This document shows positions 23,299 to 37,800 of a stretch of 64,000 nt of DNA, one piece after another (the first letter of the stretch is position 1; every line of letters starts with the position of its first letter). Source of the stretch: Liolophura sinensis. Its lineage: Eukaryota > Mollusca > Polyplacophora > Chitonida > Chitonidae. The translations under genes were made by a program, and so were the position numbers. The stretch lies in NCBI RefSeq assembly GCF_032854445.1, contig NC_088300.1, positions 74,825,005 through 74,889,004 of the forward strand, read 5' to 3'. The notes below the pieces were generated by a model that did not search any database, was not told the DNA's origin, and was given only the letters and a program-made list of their open reading frames with translations.

Positions 23299-26026
23299 GT
23301 GCATGCGGTCTCTGTTTCCCAGTGTCCTGCCACTGGGTTTATGAGAGAACATTCATTTGGAGATTTTACTGCCACTAACTAATAGTTTGTAATATCGTAT
23401 TTTTCTGTATATGTATGTCTTTCTGATGCATTCTATGTCTTTCATCTGTAAATGTTCACACGACAACAGCGCCTTATCAAATACTATTTACTCCTGGAGA
23501 TGCTGGAGACCCATCCATGGTGTATTCAAAAATGCAGTTCGTGAAAGAGTTATATGACATTTTACTAGAAGTTCTTAAGCATGGAGTGGAGTGAGCACAG
23601 GTAGCTTAATAGTTGCTTTCTCAATCTGTAGCGGAAATTTAATATGGGAAATGAATCCTTCTATTTTCGTGTCATGATAGATTACAGAATCTCGCTTTGA
23701 TACACATTTGATATTATGGCTTACTGAAACAGTTGGTGCTTTACGTGCATAAACGTGTTATAAATGCTATAAATTAGCTGTCTTCTGAACGCATGTTGAT
23801 AGAGGTCTAAGTTTGAAATCTCGTCTAACATAGGCAGGAATCGTTCTTCATACCTGTATATCATGGAGTGTGTAGTGCAATTATAATGTTTTACCATTCA
23901 TTAAGTATCTCTTATTGTGTTAAAATGTATTGTCTGTATTGAGCTTGTTGATTAAGTACGTCTTTACATTTAAGCACACCAAACTGCAGTAGTTATACAA
24001 TTGTTCCCTTAAACGCGTTTTGTATAGTCCTTGCATGACATTGGTAAAACGTAGCTTCTAATGTCTTTTTCTGGACATGGTTGGCTTCTAAGTGATATGT
24101 AGTATCATAAAGTCTGTAGAAAACCAGCTTTACACTGTGACCTTGGTAACTTCTTCTGTCTGTTTGCAGAAGTGGCTCATCTCGTACATAAATATATGAT
24201 CTATGCGGTCATGTACTATAGTATAGCATCGTCCCCGCCGTGTATATTTTAACATAAATATTGTTTTGTGGATGTTTTATATATGTTTTTTTTTTTTAGA
24301 ATAGAAAATATACCCATTTCCTTTCATATATATATACGAGTTGGTGTTTGTACATGGTCAGTTAAATATATATGCCAGTATTAATACAATCTTCAGCTGT
24401 CTGTTGAAATCCATCTTTCCCTGGGATTCCTTCAGGTGTTTATACATGTCAGACACGTGATTTACCACGCGTGTACTATTCACTCGCTATTTCATGAGAA
24501 AGAAATGAGATTGTGCTGATTTGATCACTGTTTTACTAAATTATCTCTGGAGAAAGACACTTTGGACACCTTGATCTCTGTTCGAGTAAACCTCTATGTA
24601 GTCCAGTAACAGAAGGCAGTTTTAGGCACCGTTGAATCTGATTCGCCCCTGACCTAAGTTGTACAGTAAACACTTAGGGAATACGTGGTAAAATACCGGT
24701 TTTAAATTTGCTAATTTTTTGGTGTGTGTAAAACATTTTTATCGTTTACTTTACTTATTTGAGCTTGATAATGAAGGACATCGGTAGTGTGATGTTCCAA
24801 TGAGCCTTCATCAATTAAGGAAAACTACAGACTCTCCAGATGGTGCATCTTATATGGACGTATAAAAACCACAACGTTTTCCCGTCACGCTGAATTTACG
24901 GCAAGGGGGATATTGTGAACTATTCTTGCTTGGACAACAATATACTGAAGGATCCTGCATACGACGTGTACATATTTCTCCTTGTAGCGTTTGTTTTTCG
25001 TGTGTTGTGTGACGATTTCAATCAACGTCGCATGTTATTACAGATAAAAACTAGTGTATCAAGACTATCCCATGAAACGATTTCACTCTAAATTTCTCAT
25101 ATTTTACAGCGAGTACAAGTTCTCATGTAAGTAAATATGGACGAAGTGTCCAGAATCTGTGGCTCTCTGCTTAATTCCGCGCAATCCGTGGCTAGAGGAT
25201 GTGTATTCATCGTGTTGAATGACACAATATCCACGTTGGATATATGAACTGTTGCAGTCAAAGCGCAACATGGATACATGATCTTATTATCGACAACTAG
25301 CATGGTACTATTTAATTCATTCACCTAGAAAATTCTTTTCGTTTATAAGTTCCATCATCACATAAAACTGATGAATCTTTCTCTTGCAGGAAGCTGTCCT
25401 AATTGCTAATTAGCCGTCCTATTTATACACTTTCTTAGTTCTTTATTGGTTTGTGGTGACCGAAATATATTGCGATTATTGACCCGGAACTGTCCAGTTT
25501 GGTTGACAGCTGGTATACGAATGTCGGTATTGACGCCTAGATAGGGAACGTGTTTGTCAAAGTTCACAACGGGTCGTCATGCATGATAGGTACTGTATCA
25601 GACTGACCTGTTGAGCCACCAAGAAGAACGTTGTTGATGCTAGATATGTTCATGCGGAACGATGCGAGTATAAAACTAGTCGACCCAAACCGCGTACTCT
25701 TGGGTTGTTTCTTTTATTACGTCGCTGTTTCTGTAAGCCTCATGTGCTCGTAAAGCAAAACGGTCGTTCATAAGCATAAATTGAAACCGACATGCTTCGG
25801 CGCAAAATGCTCCAAAGAAAGTATTAAGAATTTGGACATCTGCATGCAAAGGTTTTAGCAAGACAAAGGAGATATATGGGGTGCGTTTTCCCACACGATG
25901 GCGACTAGGTTCGAAGCCAGATTGATTATCGTTCTTTAGTAGTACACCAATAATGTGTAAACGTGTGACCCCAAGACGAGAATGAACAGTAGGCCTATAG
26001 CTTTGGCCCGAATTACCTTGGGCGGG

Positions 26027-26310
26027 ATTTTATTTATTTATTTATTTGATTGCTGTTTTACGCCGTACTCAAGAATATTTCACTCATACGACGGCGGTCA
26101 GCATTATGGTGGGAGGAAACCCGGCACAGCTCGGGGGAAACCCACGACCATCCGCAGGTTGTTGACAGACCTTCCCACCTACGCCCGGAGAGGCAGTCAT
26201 CATGAGCTGGACTTAAACTAACAGCGACCGCATTGGTGAGAGGCTCCTGTGTTAGACTGCGCTAACGCGCTATCGCGCTATCCAGCTGAGCCAAGGAGGC
26301 CCCTCTTGGG
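26027..26310 (-). mobile_element. SINE family A, full length, minus orientation
   Basis: It is one of the best-preserved copies: a tttatttatttatttgattg tail, then gttttacgccgtactcaag, gtgggaggaaacccgg, cagcgaccgcattggtgag and the tRNA-like head ending gctgagccaaggaggccc. It makes a useful reference for the family in this window. Confidence 0.95.
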
Positions 26311-27094
26311 TGGGAATAGTTTTCCATTGGCAGATTGGACAACACAAATAACAATCAAAGCCAAGACTCAGTATTCGTGGATAAATGCAAATAAAGCACT
26401 AACGTGAAGTATATGTCAATTGAAACCCATTAAAACTGTGCACAAAAATGGTTGGATATATTTTTTATTTTCAACTCAGTGATATTCATTTGGAACTTTG
26501 CATTTTTGCGGTGACCTTTTCTGATCATATTGAGGCCAGTGACGTCACATCAGGTTTTCGCCACTTAGCACACACTGCTAGTTTTAATTTTTTTTCATTA
26601 TAAATGCATGTACATGTATCTATGAGTACATTCGCCAAATGGACCTTGAAACGAACTGTTTCAAAGAAAAAAAATATTGATGTGATCACTTATACCCTTT
26701 TGGTCACTACAGACCGCCGTATAATCTCCTGTTCTAAACCCATTTCATTCGCTTGGCAAAATTATAAAACAATAAATCGAATTTTTCTGGACAGTATTTA
26801 ATGGTCTTTCATCAGATATATACCGGTATTTCATTTGAGTGTTTTCTTTGCCTTTTGGTGCATGCATGGACACAGCTTTATTTTTGCCCCTGAAAAACAC
26901 AATTAAAAAAAAAACTTTCTGCTAACGCATTGAAAATATCCCCCCCCTTCACCCCGGCAAAGCAATGAAAATGCAGATATATGAAATAATAATAATTTCT
27001 CATTGGCTACGAAGCATCGAAATATAATTTCTTCATTTTTTGTTCTTTATTTTTTTATTTTTTTCTGGTAAAAGAAGAAATTTTCAACAAATTC

Positions 27095-27200
27095 ACTTGG
27101 GATTTGTCGGTAGGGCTATGGTTTACTCTGGGTGTTTTTTTTTATCTACTTGCGTAAATCTGACTACAGTCATTAGAGTAAAATATTCTCGAGTATTATA
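27095..27200 (+). mobile_element. Family C SINE-like fragment
   Basis: gatttgtcggtagggctatg followed by a gtaaatctgactacagtcat-like stretch and aatattctcgagta resembles the family C segment at 17.0 kb with a family A-like tail. Strongly diverged. Confidence 0.4.
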
Positions 27201-28820
27201 TATTTGTATAATCTTAACATGCGAGGTATGAGCTTATGCGTGTACGTTACACAAACTCTCGGTTAATGTAAAGGTGAACCACCCAACAGCATCTACGGCT
27301 TGTTAAACTTTATTGGACCAACTCTTAACACATCAGAATATTTCAGCTTTTACTGTTGAATTGTGGGTACCTCAAACACATATTTTGAATGCTCTAATTT
27401 AACAACCCCATTTAGTTGTTGATTGTTGATACAACATAACGTTAACTTTTCCAAATTTTTACTTCTGCCATAAATAGTTCTGTAATATCTGCCCATGTGG
27501 ATATTTGTCAGTTGTCATAAAAGGGCATGATTGAATCGGTCGGATTTAATAAGGGGTACTGAGGTAAAGAGATCAGATAGACTTTATTTATATTCCTTGG
27601 CATGCAATAACTGGCATCATAGCCATCATGTAAGTACCGGCCACGATACAGCGTAAGCATACAGTATATCATCCCAAGGTAAACCTTGAAGCCTCTATGG
27701 ACACAGTATTTGGGGTTGGAAGGCTGCTCAAACTGACCAACTGCTTCCTTAATATCGAAAGCATAATTCAGGGGAAATTAAGGTTAAATAGGAGAAAGTC
27801 AATTTTCTTGATTTTTTTTTCAAGTCACAATATCTAATTTCAAAGTATGTTCAGTTTATTTACTTATGCTAATACAGACAGCAAAGCCCATTTACAGAGA
27901 CGATAACAAAATGAATGGCAACAGATATGAATGACTAGAAATAAAAATGACAGTATACAGACGCATAACAACAGATACTGAAACTGTATAGAAAAATAAT
28001 CAAATTTGTGAGTGCCAAAAGACACAAAAAACTGAATAAAGACATGTTAATAGAGCAAGTCTCAAAGTATGTCTTTAGTTAGGTCATTCCTATTGGTAAT
28101 ACCGGAAAATTCAGCTCATACTTCCTAGCAGCATTTGTTTTGTTATGAACATTTTGTTTGGATTCAAAATTTTTGCATTTCTCATATTGCGCACATGTTT
28201 TTGACCCACATGCGACGCAATCAAAAGTTCGAGAGTGATCTCCCTTGCTGAGAAATCGCTTGGATCCAGGGACAAAGTGGTTTGTTTACAAATGGCTGCT
28301 GTGTGTAGATCAAGGTAATGCTACGTTGACTTAGCTGTTTGTGACAACAATTCGACCTCAGAAAAGTGTTTTCGATTATGGTTAGGAATTTGAATGATTT
28401 GCGTTGAATATGTAAGCAAAGAATTACATGCCTCTATGGCAAATACACGCTAGATTTTGAACTTTTTGCGCATGTTAGTCGGATACGAAACAAGAACAAG
28501 AAATTAGTGGTCGAAGATAGTACCGTGATTTGCTCAGTGGATTTCAGATAGAAAATGACAGCATCTCTCCTCTTAAGTGTCGGCATCAAAGGTATCATTT
28601 TAAGGCTTCTATGTGGTTTTGAAAGTGCATTTGTAGTGGTCAATCTTTAAGTGAAATGCAGTACCAATATTCCAAATACATGCCTTTTTGATTCAGCTCG
28701 TGAGAGGATGGAAATCTTTCAGCTGTAGGAGCAGAATTGTAAATATAGTTGGCACGTTAGAGGATGTTAAGTGCGTTGAACCTGCTGTTCTAGGAGGAAA
28801 GATCAAAGCCGACATCAGTC

Positions 28821-31800
28821 ATGTCTTTGAGAACGAGAATCCGTGGCTTCACAGCCTGGGTAAACATGAGGTTGCTTCCATACAGTCAGCTACTGAATAA
28901 TGTGCTGATGGACATACTGACTGGGACAAACATGAAGGTGCTGATAGAGAGCATTACTGGACGAGAGTTACAACACCTGCAGAGCTTTGATGGGTAAAAT
29001 AATCTTGCTAGAAATACTGTCGTATAAGTGCATTTCCTTTTTATTAATGAGAATTATGCTTTTAACTTTATTTATTTTGTTGTTTTTTTTTTGTCTAAAT
29101 GTCAAGTCCAGTTACTTTTAAACATGCCTATTGACAGATTCATATTATGATTTAACAGTTTTGTGAAAGCATTGTTATTTGGTTGAATTTGTTTGCTGAG
29201 GTCAACATGTGGATAATGAAGTCAATACGATGTTATTTGGTGAGGAGTATAGGTGAAATACTCTGGTATGTTTATTTTGTATAAAGAGAAAATCTACCCC
29301 AGGCCGTCTGCTTAATGCTATTCTGTGTTTGCAGGTTGACAAAACAGCAGAGACTAACCAGGTTTGACTGGATTGTAGATGAGCTGAAGAAATGTAAAGT
29401 GATCCCTAAAGATGTGAATGTGGACAGCAGGCTGTGCGCTAATAGAAACGCTGACCAGGTGAGAAAAACTGTGGCTATGATTGCTTTACTCTGGCTTCAC
29501 TGTACAATTCTATTATGTAAGCTTTTGTTGACCCATGTTCTGAAAACCATTATACATGTATTTTCATAATCAACACATCCCACTGATTTCATACCTGTCA
29601 ACCCTTGTGTTTTTTAATTAAAAATCATATTCTCACAGTCAGAGTATTAAAATTTTTTTTTTTTTTTTTTGGCACGAAAATGTTTCATAATGTTATATGG
29701 TGATCTCAGCTCCCATAGTGATGAATGATGGTATGTATACTTGCCAGCAGAAACTTACGAAGTACAGTTAAAAATACATGAAACCATTTTTTCCCTAGAC
29801 CCATCACCAGAAATTGGCCATGGACCCTGGTTGTTTGTGTTTCTCACTTCTTTAGTCCTGTCTGAGTTGACAGCTCTGTGATTTTATTAGATGTAGAAAA
29901 GAAGAGAAATTTCCATTCCTTTTCCTACTGCTTTCTGAATGAAGAATTAGACATGTAAAGTACATCCATGAGTACACTGATATGTCTTGGTACTGAATCC
30001 TACATGTTTCCAAGCAGTACCTCAGCTATTTTCTTCAACAAATACTTCAGGCAGCGGTTGTGTGGGTATAATTACACAGTTGCTTTATCAGCATGGAGCC
30101 TTTACACTAAGCTTAATAATAATAATAACAAGGCAACATATTTTTTAATTTCTGTGTTGGGGCACTAGTGTGAAGTACGATCATAGTAACATTAAACAGC
30201 TGATCATAGTGCAACATGTACATTGTCACAGTGTATCAGTTTGTACAGTAACATTGTGCTATCTTTTATATGATGAGTTAGGAAAAAAGATGTTAGACAT
30301 CAATAAAATGATGTTATAGCCCTGCTGGTTGTTTTCCGGGTCCCCTTTCACTAAAGGTATCCCTATATAATAGTGGCTGTAATGAATGAATGCTTGGTGT
30401 TTAACATGGTAATAATGACTATGAGGCCTTTAATCTCACATGATGTATACTTTACACAGGTCTTCCACTTGCTATGGCGGCTCATCTGTTATGATATCTG
30501 GTTTGTGTGGGAGAGGTTGGAATACTTACAGCACAATGATGATGAGATCCTCACACAGGTCATCTTTAAGGTCAGTTTTTTCACCAGGTACTTGTAGATT
30601 TAGTGGAACTAATATCCATGTTATATCGCTACATAGTAGATGTTTAGTGCTGCATATTCACAGTTTATAGAATCCTAAGAAATAATTGCATTTCATTAAG
30701 TTTTTAAAGAGACTTATGTGCTTATTGCGGATGGCAAAAAAATTATGCTGCTAGATGTATTTTAAATTTCATCTGCGTAAGATAAGACTTCCTGATGTCC
30801 ACTGACATGTATCTGACTTTGAGTAGACAATCATGGCTGAAGACCTTTTTTGAAAAGGTTACCTCCCCTTGAAGTGTAGATGATGGGACATGTTTAGTGA
30901 GCTTCAAATAGCAGACATAATATTGAGTTGTTATTTTGCAGCCTACCATGCAACTTCAGCTGTGCCATACAGATCATTGGGAATTACAAATACTTTATAA
31001 CACATGGTGGATAGAAAGAAAGATCATATTTAATTTGGATTAGTAGACTTATAATTCAATATCAATCTGGCATATTGTTTACATGCACATGTGCAGTCCA
31101 CAAGCAAACGTTGCATTGTTTGAATCTCTGTCTGCCTCATTTGTTTGTTAATTATCTTGTTAGAGGACATTTTATTTCTCTTAACTGAGAGATCGTGGAA
31201 AATACATGTTTAGGCCTAGGACAATTAATTAAGAATCAAATGCAATTGAAATTTATATTTAGATGAACCATCTCAAAAATTTTGAATTTCTTTCAGCAAT
31301 ATGGCCCTTTTTTTTGATGTAAGGTGAAACAGCACAAATATTAAAATATGACACCAATGAAAAAGGTATATACTAGTGTATATATGAGATAAAGAGGTTT
31401 TTTGAATACTTTCAGGCTTATAGACTATAGGACTGAAGGGATTGCTGTTGATTTGGCTGTTAGTTTCCTGGTTGATAGGATTTTTGTTCTCTGTGTTTCA
31501 GTGGACTCCAGATCCCCCTCCAGTCAAAAAGAAGAAAGCCAAAGCTAAAACCTCCTTACTGGCAGGCTTTGGCTCATCAGCCATGGTGGAAGAAGAACCA
31601 GTGAAGGTAGGCACAGTATGTAGAGAGCTAGGTGTTTAACAGACACACCAGGCTACGAATAGACAGTCTGTTGTCGGTTCACCTAACAGTCGGCTGAACC
31701 TTACTTATCTGTCAGTCTTCCTCAGTCACACTTGTAGTCTGTGATTCTTTTTTTGGTAAAGATATTTCTTTACACTATTAGACATTTCTTTCACAATTTG

Positions 31801-34800
31801 TAAATGCCTTATCTATAATAAGAAAGAGACCAAAGTTCAGTTTCCTTTTAGCAAAATAATATATGTTCATGTTTTCATGTTTCATGTTTCATGCAGCAGT
31901 TTCACTCACACTTTGTGTAGTTATAACTACATGTACATGTCACATTTATGCTGTGTTTTGGACTTCTGAATACTTAACATATATAACTGCACGTCAAGGG
32001 CTGTATTACAAGCCTAGTGAAGGACACCACTGAGCTAACAGTTGGCTCATGGCTTCTTATTGTTGATTTCATTTCAAAAGTTTATGTTGCATCGAATCAT
32101 TGTATCAGTTTTTGAAAATGAAATAATAATATGTATACAATAATACATTTTGGTACCTCATCGCTGTACCAAATTATATTTGGTATTGGAATGTACCTAA
32201 GGACCAGATAGGTGTGTACTTGTTTTACAGCTTCAATACTTCCGGAATGCTTATAATTGTTTGAAAAAATCGCATGATTTTATTAGGGGCGTAAACCATT
32301 TAACTCAGAGATATTACTTCTATGCTTGTGAAACTAGATATAAGGAAGTGCCGATATTATCAAGACATTAATGCTCGAACTTTAATACAGAGACAGAAAT
32401 TTTGTGTTCAGGTAAATTCTGGCTGATTTACGGTAGTTTAATAAGTGGTAGATGCCCGACTTGTTATTAAGACATCAATTCTTATGATCTCTAGGTGGAA
32501 ATTGGATTTGCTGATCAGTGGGATAAATTCCCAGGAGAAGACTTTGTGAAGAAGTTCAAGACAAAATTCCGTGAAATTGACTCCATGCCAACTCCAGAAG
32601 AATGTATCATTGAGTTTGTTAAAACACAGCTCAAGGTACGTTCATATAAAATGTTTGTTGATCATACATGTACACATAAAATAATATTCCCACATGTTGA
32701 AAGGGATTATGCATGTCCTTGTTAACAGGGTCTTGTCTTGACATATCAGTCTGACTATCTGTATAGTGTCCCTTGTCTTAAATGAAGGAATGGTAGTGGT
32801 TTATCATTATTGTTTTAAAATGAGAGTCCAGACTGATGGAATTAAATCATTTTCATCTGTTTACATCCTCAGAAAACAAAAGAAGGAAAAAGATTGAGTG
32901 TTGAGGTAAGTTGTATCTGTATTTATAGAAAATATTCATTTTAAAACCCATAATATTAAACATATAATGGTGTGTGTAAATTTTTAAATTAAATTTGAGA
33001 AATGTTTTTTATCCATAATAACAGTAATAATAATACCTATTCACTGAATAGATAGATTGATTTCAACCAATTGTGAATTCAGAATAAAACATATCATCAT
33101 TAATGAGTCAAATGTTTTTCGTATTTGTAGTCTATTGATGACTTGGCTGACAGCAGGGTGTTATGTGGCCTTATTAATTCATTTGTCCCAAACACTTTCA
33201 ACACTGAGATGTTACTCAATGACAGGTAAATTCTATTTTATGCATCGTTTCTATTAAATTGAATTTTATTTAATTGACAGTCTGCATCAGCTATAAGGCT
33301 GGTAAAAAAAATGTGCAGGTGAGTTACTTGTCTTAAATGCACATAGTCTACATCAGATCACAGTTATATATACTGATGCAACTTTATTATGACGATATAC
33401 TAGTATTCAATATTTCTTTGATGTTATTGCTTTCATATTGCTTTCAGCAAGAACAGAATCATTAGCAACATTGTCATGAGACAGTCAACAGAAAACTTAT
33501 TGACATGTGATATAATAAGTGTTTTAGGTTCCACTTATGGGGATCTGCATAGTTCTTTTCCAATCACCTTTCATATAGCAAAACAATTGAAGTCTTTAAA
33601 CCAACTGAAATTTCTCTGAATAGTGATAATATATGCACCTTTATAATATGAGGGGCCTCTGTGGCTGAGGGGGTTAGCACGTCAGCACGGTGCAATGACC
33701 CAGGTGCCTCTCACCAATGTAGTCGCTGTGAGATCAAGTCCAGCTCATGTTGGCTTCATCTCAGGCTGTAAGTGGGAAGGTCTGCCAGCAACCTGTGGAT
33801 AGTCATGGGTTTCTCTGGGCTTTGCTCACTTTCCTCCCACCATAATGATGGCAGCCGTCGTGTGAGTGAAATATCCTTGAGTATGGCAATCAAATAAATC
33901 AAATAAATTATAATATGAAATAGCACATGGATGGTCATGGGATTCCTCCGGGCTATGCCCAGTTTCCTGCTACCACAATGCTGGCCGGGGTCATATAAGT
34001 GAAATATTCCTGAGTACAGCATTAACCACCAATCAAATAAATAAATAAATGGAATGGCACAAGATATATAAAATTCAAGATATATCTGTCAAATTATCTG
34101 TTACAAAATATTCCAGTAACAGAATACCTATGTACATCTTTTGAACAGGTGGACAATAAACCTGGTATTAAGGACTGTAGACAAGATGTTTCACCAAGAG
34201 TCTCCTTTTGATTCTGAAGATCTGGTTGAGGTAGGTGTTGGTAGGTAGGTCATAAAAAGGGAGACAAGTCATGTAGTCATAAAAGAAAATAAAACATACA
34301 GTGTATATTAATTATAAAGCATAATATGTGTAGTTTCTTTGGGCTGTTTTTACGGTATTGAGAAGGTATTGAGAAAGAAAAATGATTAATTAACCATTCA
34401 GTTAATCTTTTCGCTGATATTAATTTTGTCTTTCAGTGTAAGGTTTCCTACTTGTGTCAGGTACAAAGGCATTGGAAATGAAAAGTTATTAATTGGTTGC
34501 TTGATCTCTAAATAATACAATTTCATATACTTCTGTTTCATTATTAGTGGGTGATATACATTTTCACTTTTGTGTCTTGATTAACTTTTCAGGCAGACCC
34601 AATGTCAGTGTGTTCTTATTTCTGCTACTTCTTCATGGTTGCATTCAAGTTCCGACAGTGTAGTGCTGTAGTGAGGAGGATAGTGAGTGGCTTACTGTCT
34701 TCACTGACATGTTTTCTTCAGGTTTTAACTGCTTAGATACTTATGTCAATTACAAGTTTTCTATAAGCAGAATTATTTCTGTGACTGCATGTCATGGGAA

Positions 34801-37800
34801 TTGTCAGGCATCTGATAAAGGGTGGCAATTGCCCTCAATAGCTTCACCAATAAACCTGCCCTTGTACCAGAGAAATATTCTTAAAACCCAAATCAAATGA
34901 ATAAATAAATACAATTTATAGTGTATGTATTCATGAATGACTAAGGATATAAGTAGATGTTAAACATTTCATCCTGAATAGATTCATGTAAAGGTCTTTT
35001 GTAATGAATGTAACCAAATCAAGTATCAATATTGTGGAAACAAATGTTGGATATGAAATCTGTAGGTTTTATCTAACTTTTATACGATGAGAAGACTAAG
35101 TCTGAGTGCTATGTTATATACATGCACATGTATATGGATGCTGTGTGATGTTTACTGAGGTGAGTTACGTTAGCCGTGTTCTGTTTTGTCAGGACTGGTT
35201 GTATCGCTTGGTGAGAGAGTCCACTCATAACCTGGATCAGTTACCAGCTGTGGTGTCCACCAGAGAGGATATGGAGGCCAGACAAAGGCTCAAGCTGAAC
35301 ATTGACACGCACAGAGAAAGTAGGTTTTATGCTGATACAGTCTGTGTAGTTTTCTTTCCATTATCCCACTTCTGGGCTCATACATGTACACGTATATGAG
35401 AAGTAGGTCATCATCAAATATACAGGTGGTAAAGCTGTCTCCTTTATAGAAAAAGTTTGTCAAATACTTGATTAGATGCAGTCAAGTTAAAAATTAAATT
35501 ATAGATTCTTTTTTTGAAATCATATAGTGTCCAGTTGTATATTTTCACATGCATATGTACATGTACATAGTTAATTGTTTGTTTGACAGCTATATCAAAG
35601 CTGGAGAATCGATTTGACATTGACTTCTGCAGAGAATGGATAACTTGGGTAGAACAGGTTCAGAAACAGGTATGATGCTGGAACAGTGTCAGGTTAATAT
35701 GAAGACCCTTGGAGCTGTAGATAAATCAGAAATGGTATAAAACCTATAGAAGACAAACTTGTTAACTTTTTTTGAAGAATGTGGATATCTGGAAAATTTA
35801 TCAAGCACATCTAGGAAAAAAAATTTATAAGCCTTTAATGTGAGAGAGTGTAATATAAATAATGAAAGTTATAAAATGACCATACATGTACCATCCTTGT
35901 CATGGCGGTTTCATTTTCTTTCCATTAAAAGAAAGTAAAAAACAATTACAAGAAAAAAAAAACATGTTTAGGATTAATAAGGCTGAATACTGGATTTTTT
36001 GAAACCTCCCACTTATTCAGATAAAAAACTTTGACAGTATTAGAATGTACATATACATGCATGTAATATGCTTTTCTCACGGTCATTAATTGAAAGCTGA
36101 TCAAGATATTCATTGACCTTTGGTCTTCAGGTCCGTATTCAGATACAGGAGAAGATAAAGAAGAAGTTTGAGACAGTGGCAGTTCCACGTAATATGACCA
36201 TCACAGACATCTGTCTGTCTATGCTCATCAACCTGGTAAGAGGAGGTCATCGGTTAATGGTTTGTGGATTGTTGGGGGATGGCCTGTGCAGGTCGGGAAA
36301 GGTTGATCCTATTATAGTTGTGTATGGTGATTGGTTGATTGATTGGTGTTATATGATGTACTCATGAATATGTCACTTATACGATGAGGACAAGCATAAT
36401 CGCGTGAGAAAACAGGGCAGGGGCAGGGAGATGCCCATGGCCATCGTCAGGTTGGTGGCAGACCTTTACAGGTACTGTTGGAGAGCTGTGTGTGGTGAAG
36501 TTTGTGTTTAAGACCTAAGGAATGTTAGCAGATAACACTGTCGGGTATTTGTACTGATGAAGGTTGGTGGTTCACTCTGGCTTCCTGTAACCATCAACCA
36601 GTAATACTGCCATCATAGAACTGAAAAACACTTGTGAGTTCAAGTCGAGCTCATATTGGCTTCCTCGTCAGTCGTATGCACTCATGTAGGATAGCCTGCC
36701 AGCAGCCGGCAGATCATGGTGGGTTTCCCCTGGTTTTCTCCCACCATTATATGGCTGCCATCATGTAAGTGATATATTCTTGGGTATTGTGTAAAGCACC
36801 AATCAAATAAATGAAAACATTCTCGAGCATGGTATACATATAACCACCAGTCAGTCTATTAAAAACTGTTAGTGCTTTTAGTGGATTGCCTAATTTTGCT
36901 GCCTGACTAAAGCTTAGCTACCACGCTGGATCACACTGGATACAGTTTGAGTGAAAATGATTTTTGTCATTACTGAAAGTGAACTTTTACATACACATGG
37001 ATGATGTTCTGACTGTAAGGTTTTCTCTGTAGCACTTGACAAACGGCTCGCCCTTCATCCAGTCCGATGGATCCAAGGAGACGATGACAGATGGGAAGAG
37101 GCTGGTACTGCTGGAGCGGGCCACGGGGGAGTTTAAAGAAGACTTCACCACCAAGTCTAAAGGTCAGTGGTGTTAAGCTATAATCGGTCAGTCATTCCAG
37201 AGCTGTAAGAGGAGTACTTTCACTAGTACACCACATTCATATTACCTGGATTGTGTAGAGCTGCTGTACTTGTAGGGTATGTGATATTCAGCGCCACTGT
37301 GTTTTATTTTGAATAGCACACTGTCCCTGGGCATGTATATACATGATAAATATATGGCTGAATGGAATATGCAGTGTATGTACACGGAGAATAATACAGG
37401 TTTTCTGAATGGTAGGAAAGTCATTTTTCTGAATTTGCATAAAGGAGATTTTCAACCTTTACAAATAATTAAGGTGAGCCAAGCTGATGTTATGAAAGCT
37501 ACAAAAAGTTGACTTCATATTTCTCAGGGATATTTCTAATCACCCTTGACCCTCTAGTTGAAAGGTTTATCTATATTGCCAAAATACAAAAGAAAACGAT
37601 AATCAAGGCAAGCACAATATGCCACCTACGGTATTTCATCCAAAATGCCCCAGCGCACAGTCCAAAATGACTGTCAGGTCATTTGGACTTGGACACCGCA
37701 TTCACATGACACCGCTTTGTGATTTATTGCTTATCTGCTTAATGTTGAAAAACTTTGCCTTTTTGTGCATCAATTAGAATGTTTACCTTCAGTTTATTTT

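Larger units (their letters stand above)
23299..28820. other. 3' flank of the zinc-finger gene and intergenic region
   Basis: The first 1-2 kb probably include the 3' UTR, but I could not identify a decisive AATAAA. Apart from the SINE at 26 kb and a family C fragment at 27.1 kb, no gene is supported. Near 28,260-28,315 a segment ending gtagatcaag before gtaatg may be a 5' untranslated exon of the downstream gene. Confidence 0.45.

Noticed and set aside
28688-28900. ORF overlapping the first exon of the calponin-homology/ankyrin gene
   Set aside because: It is in another frame; the frame starting at 28821 encodes the calponin-homology motif and joins exon 2 in phase.
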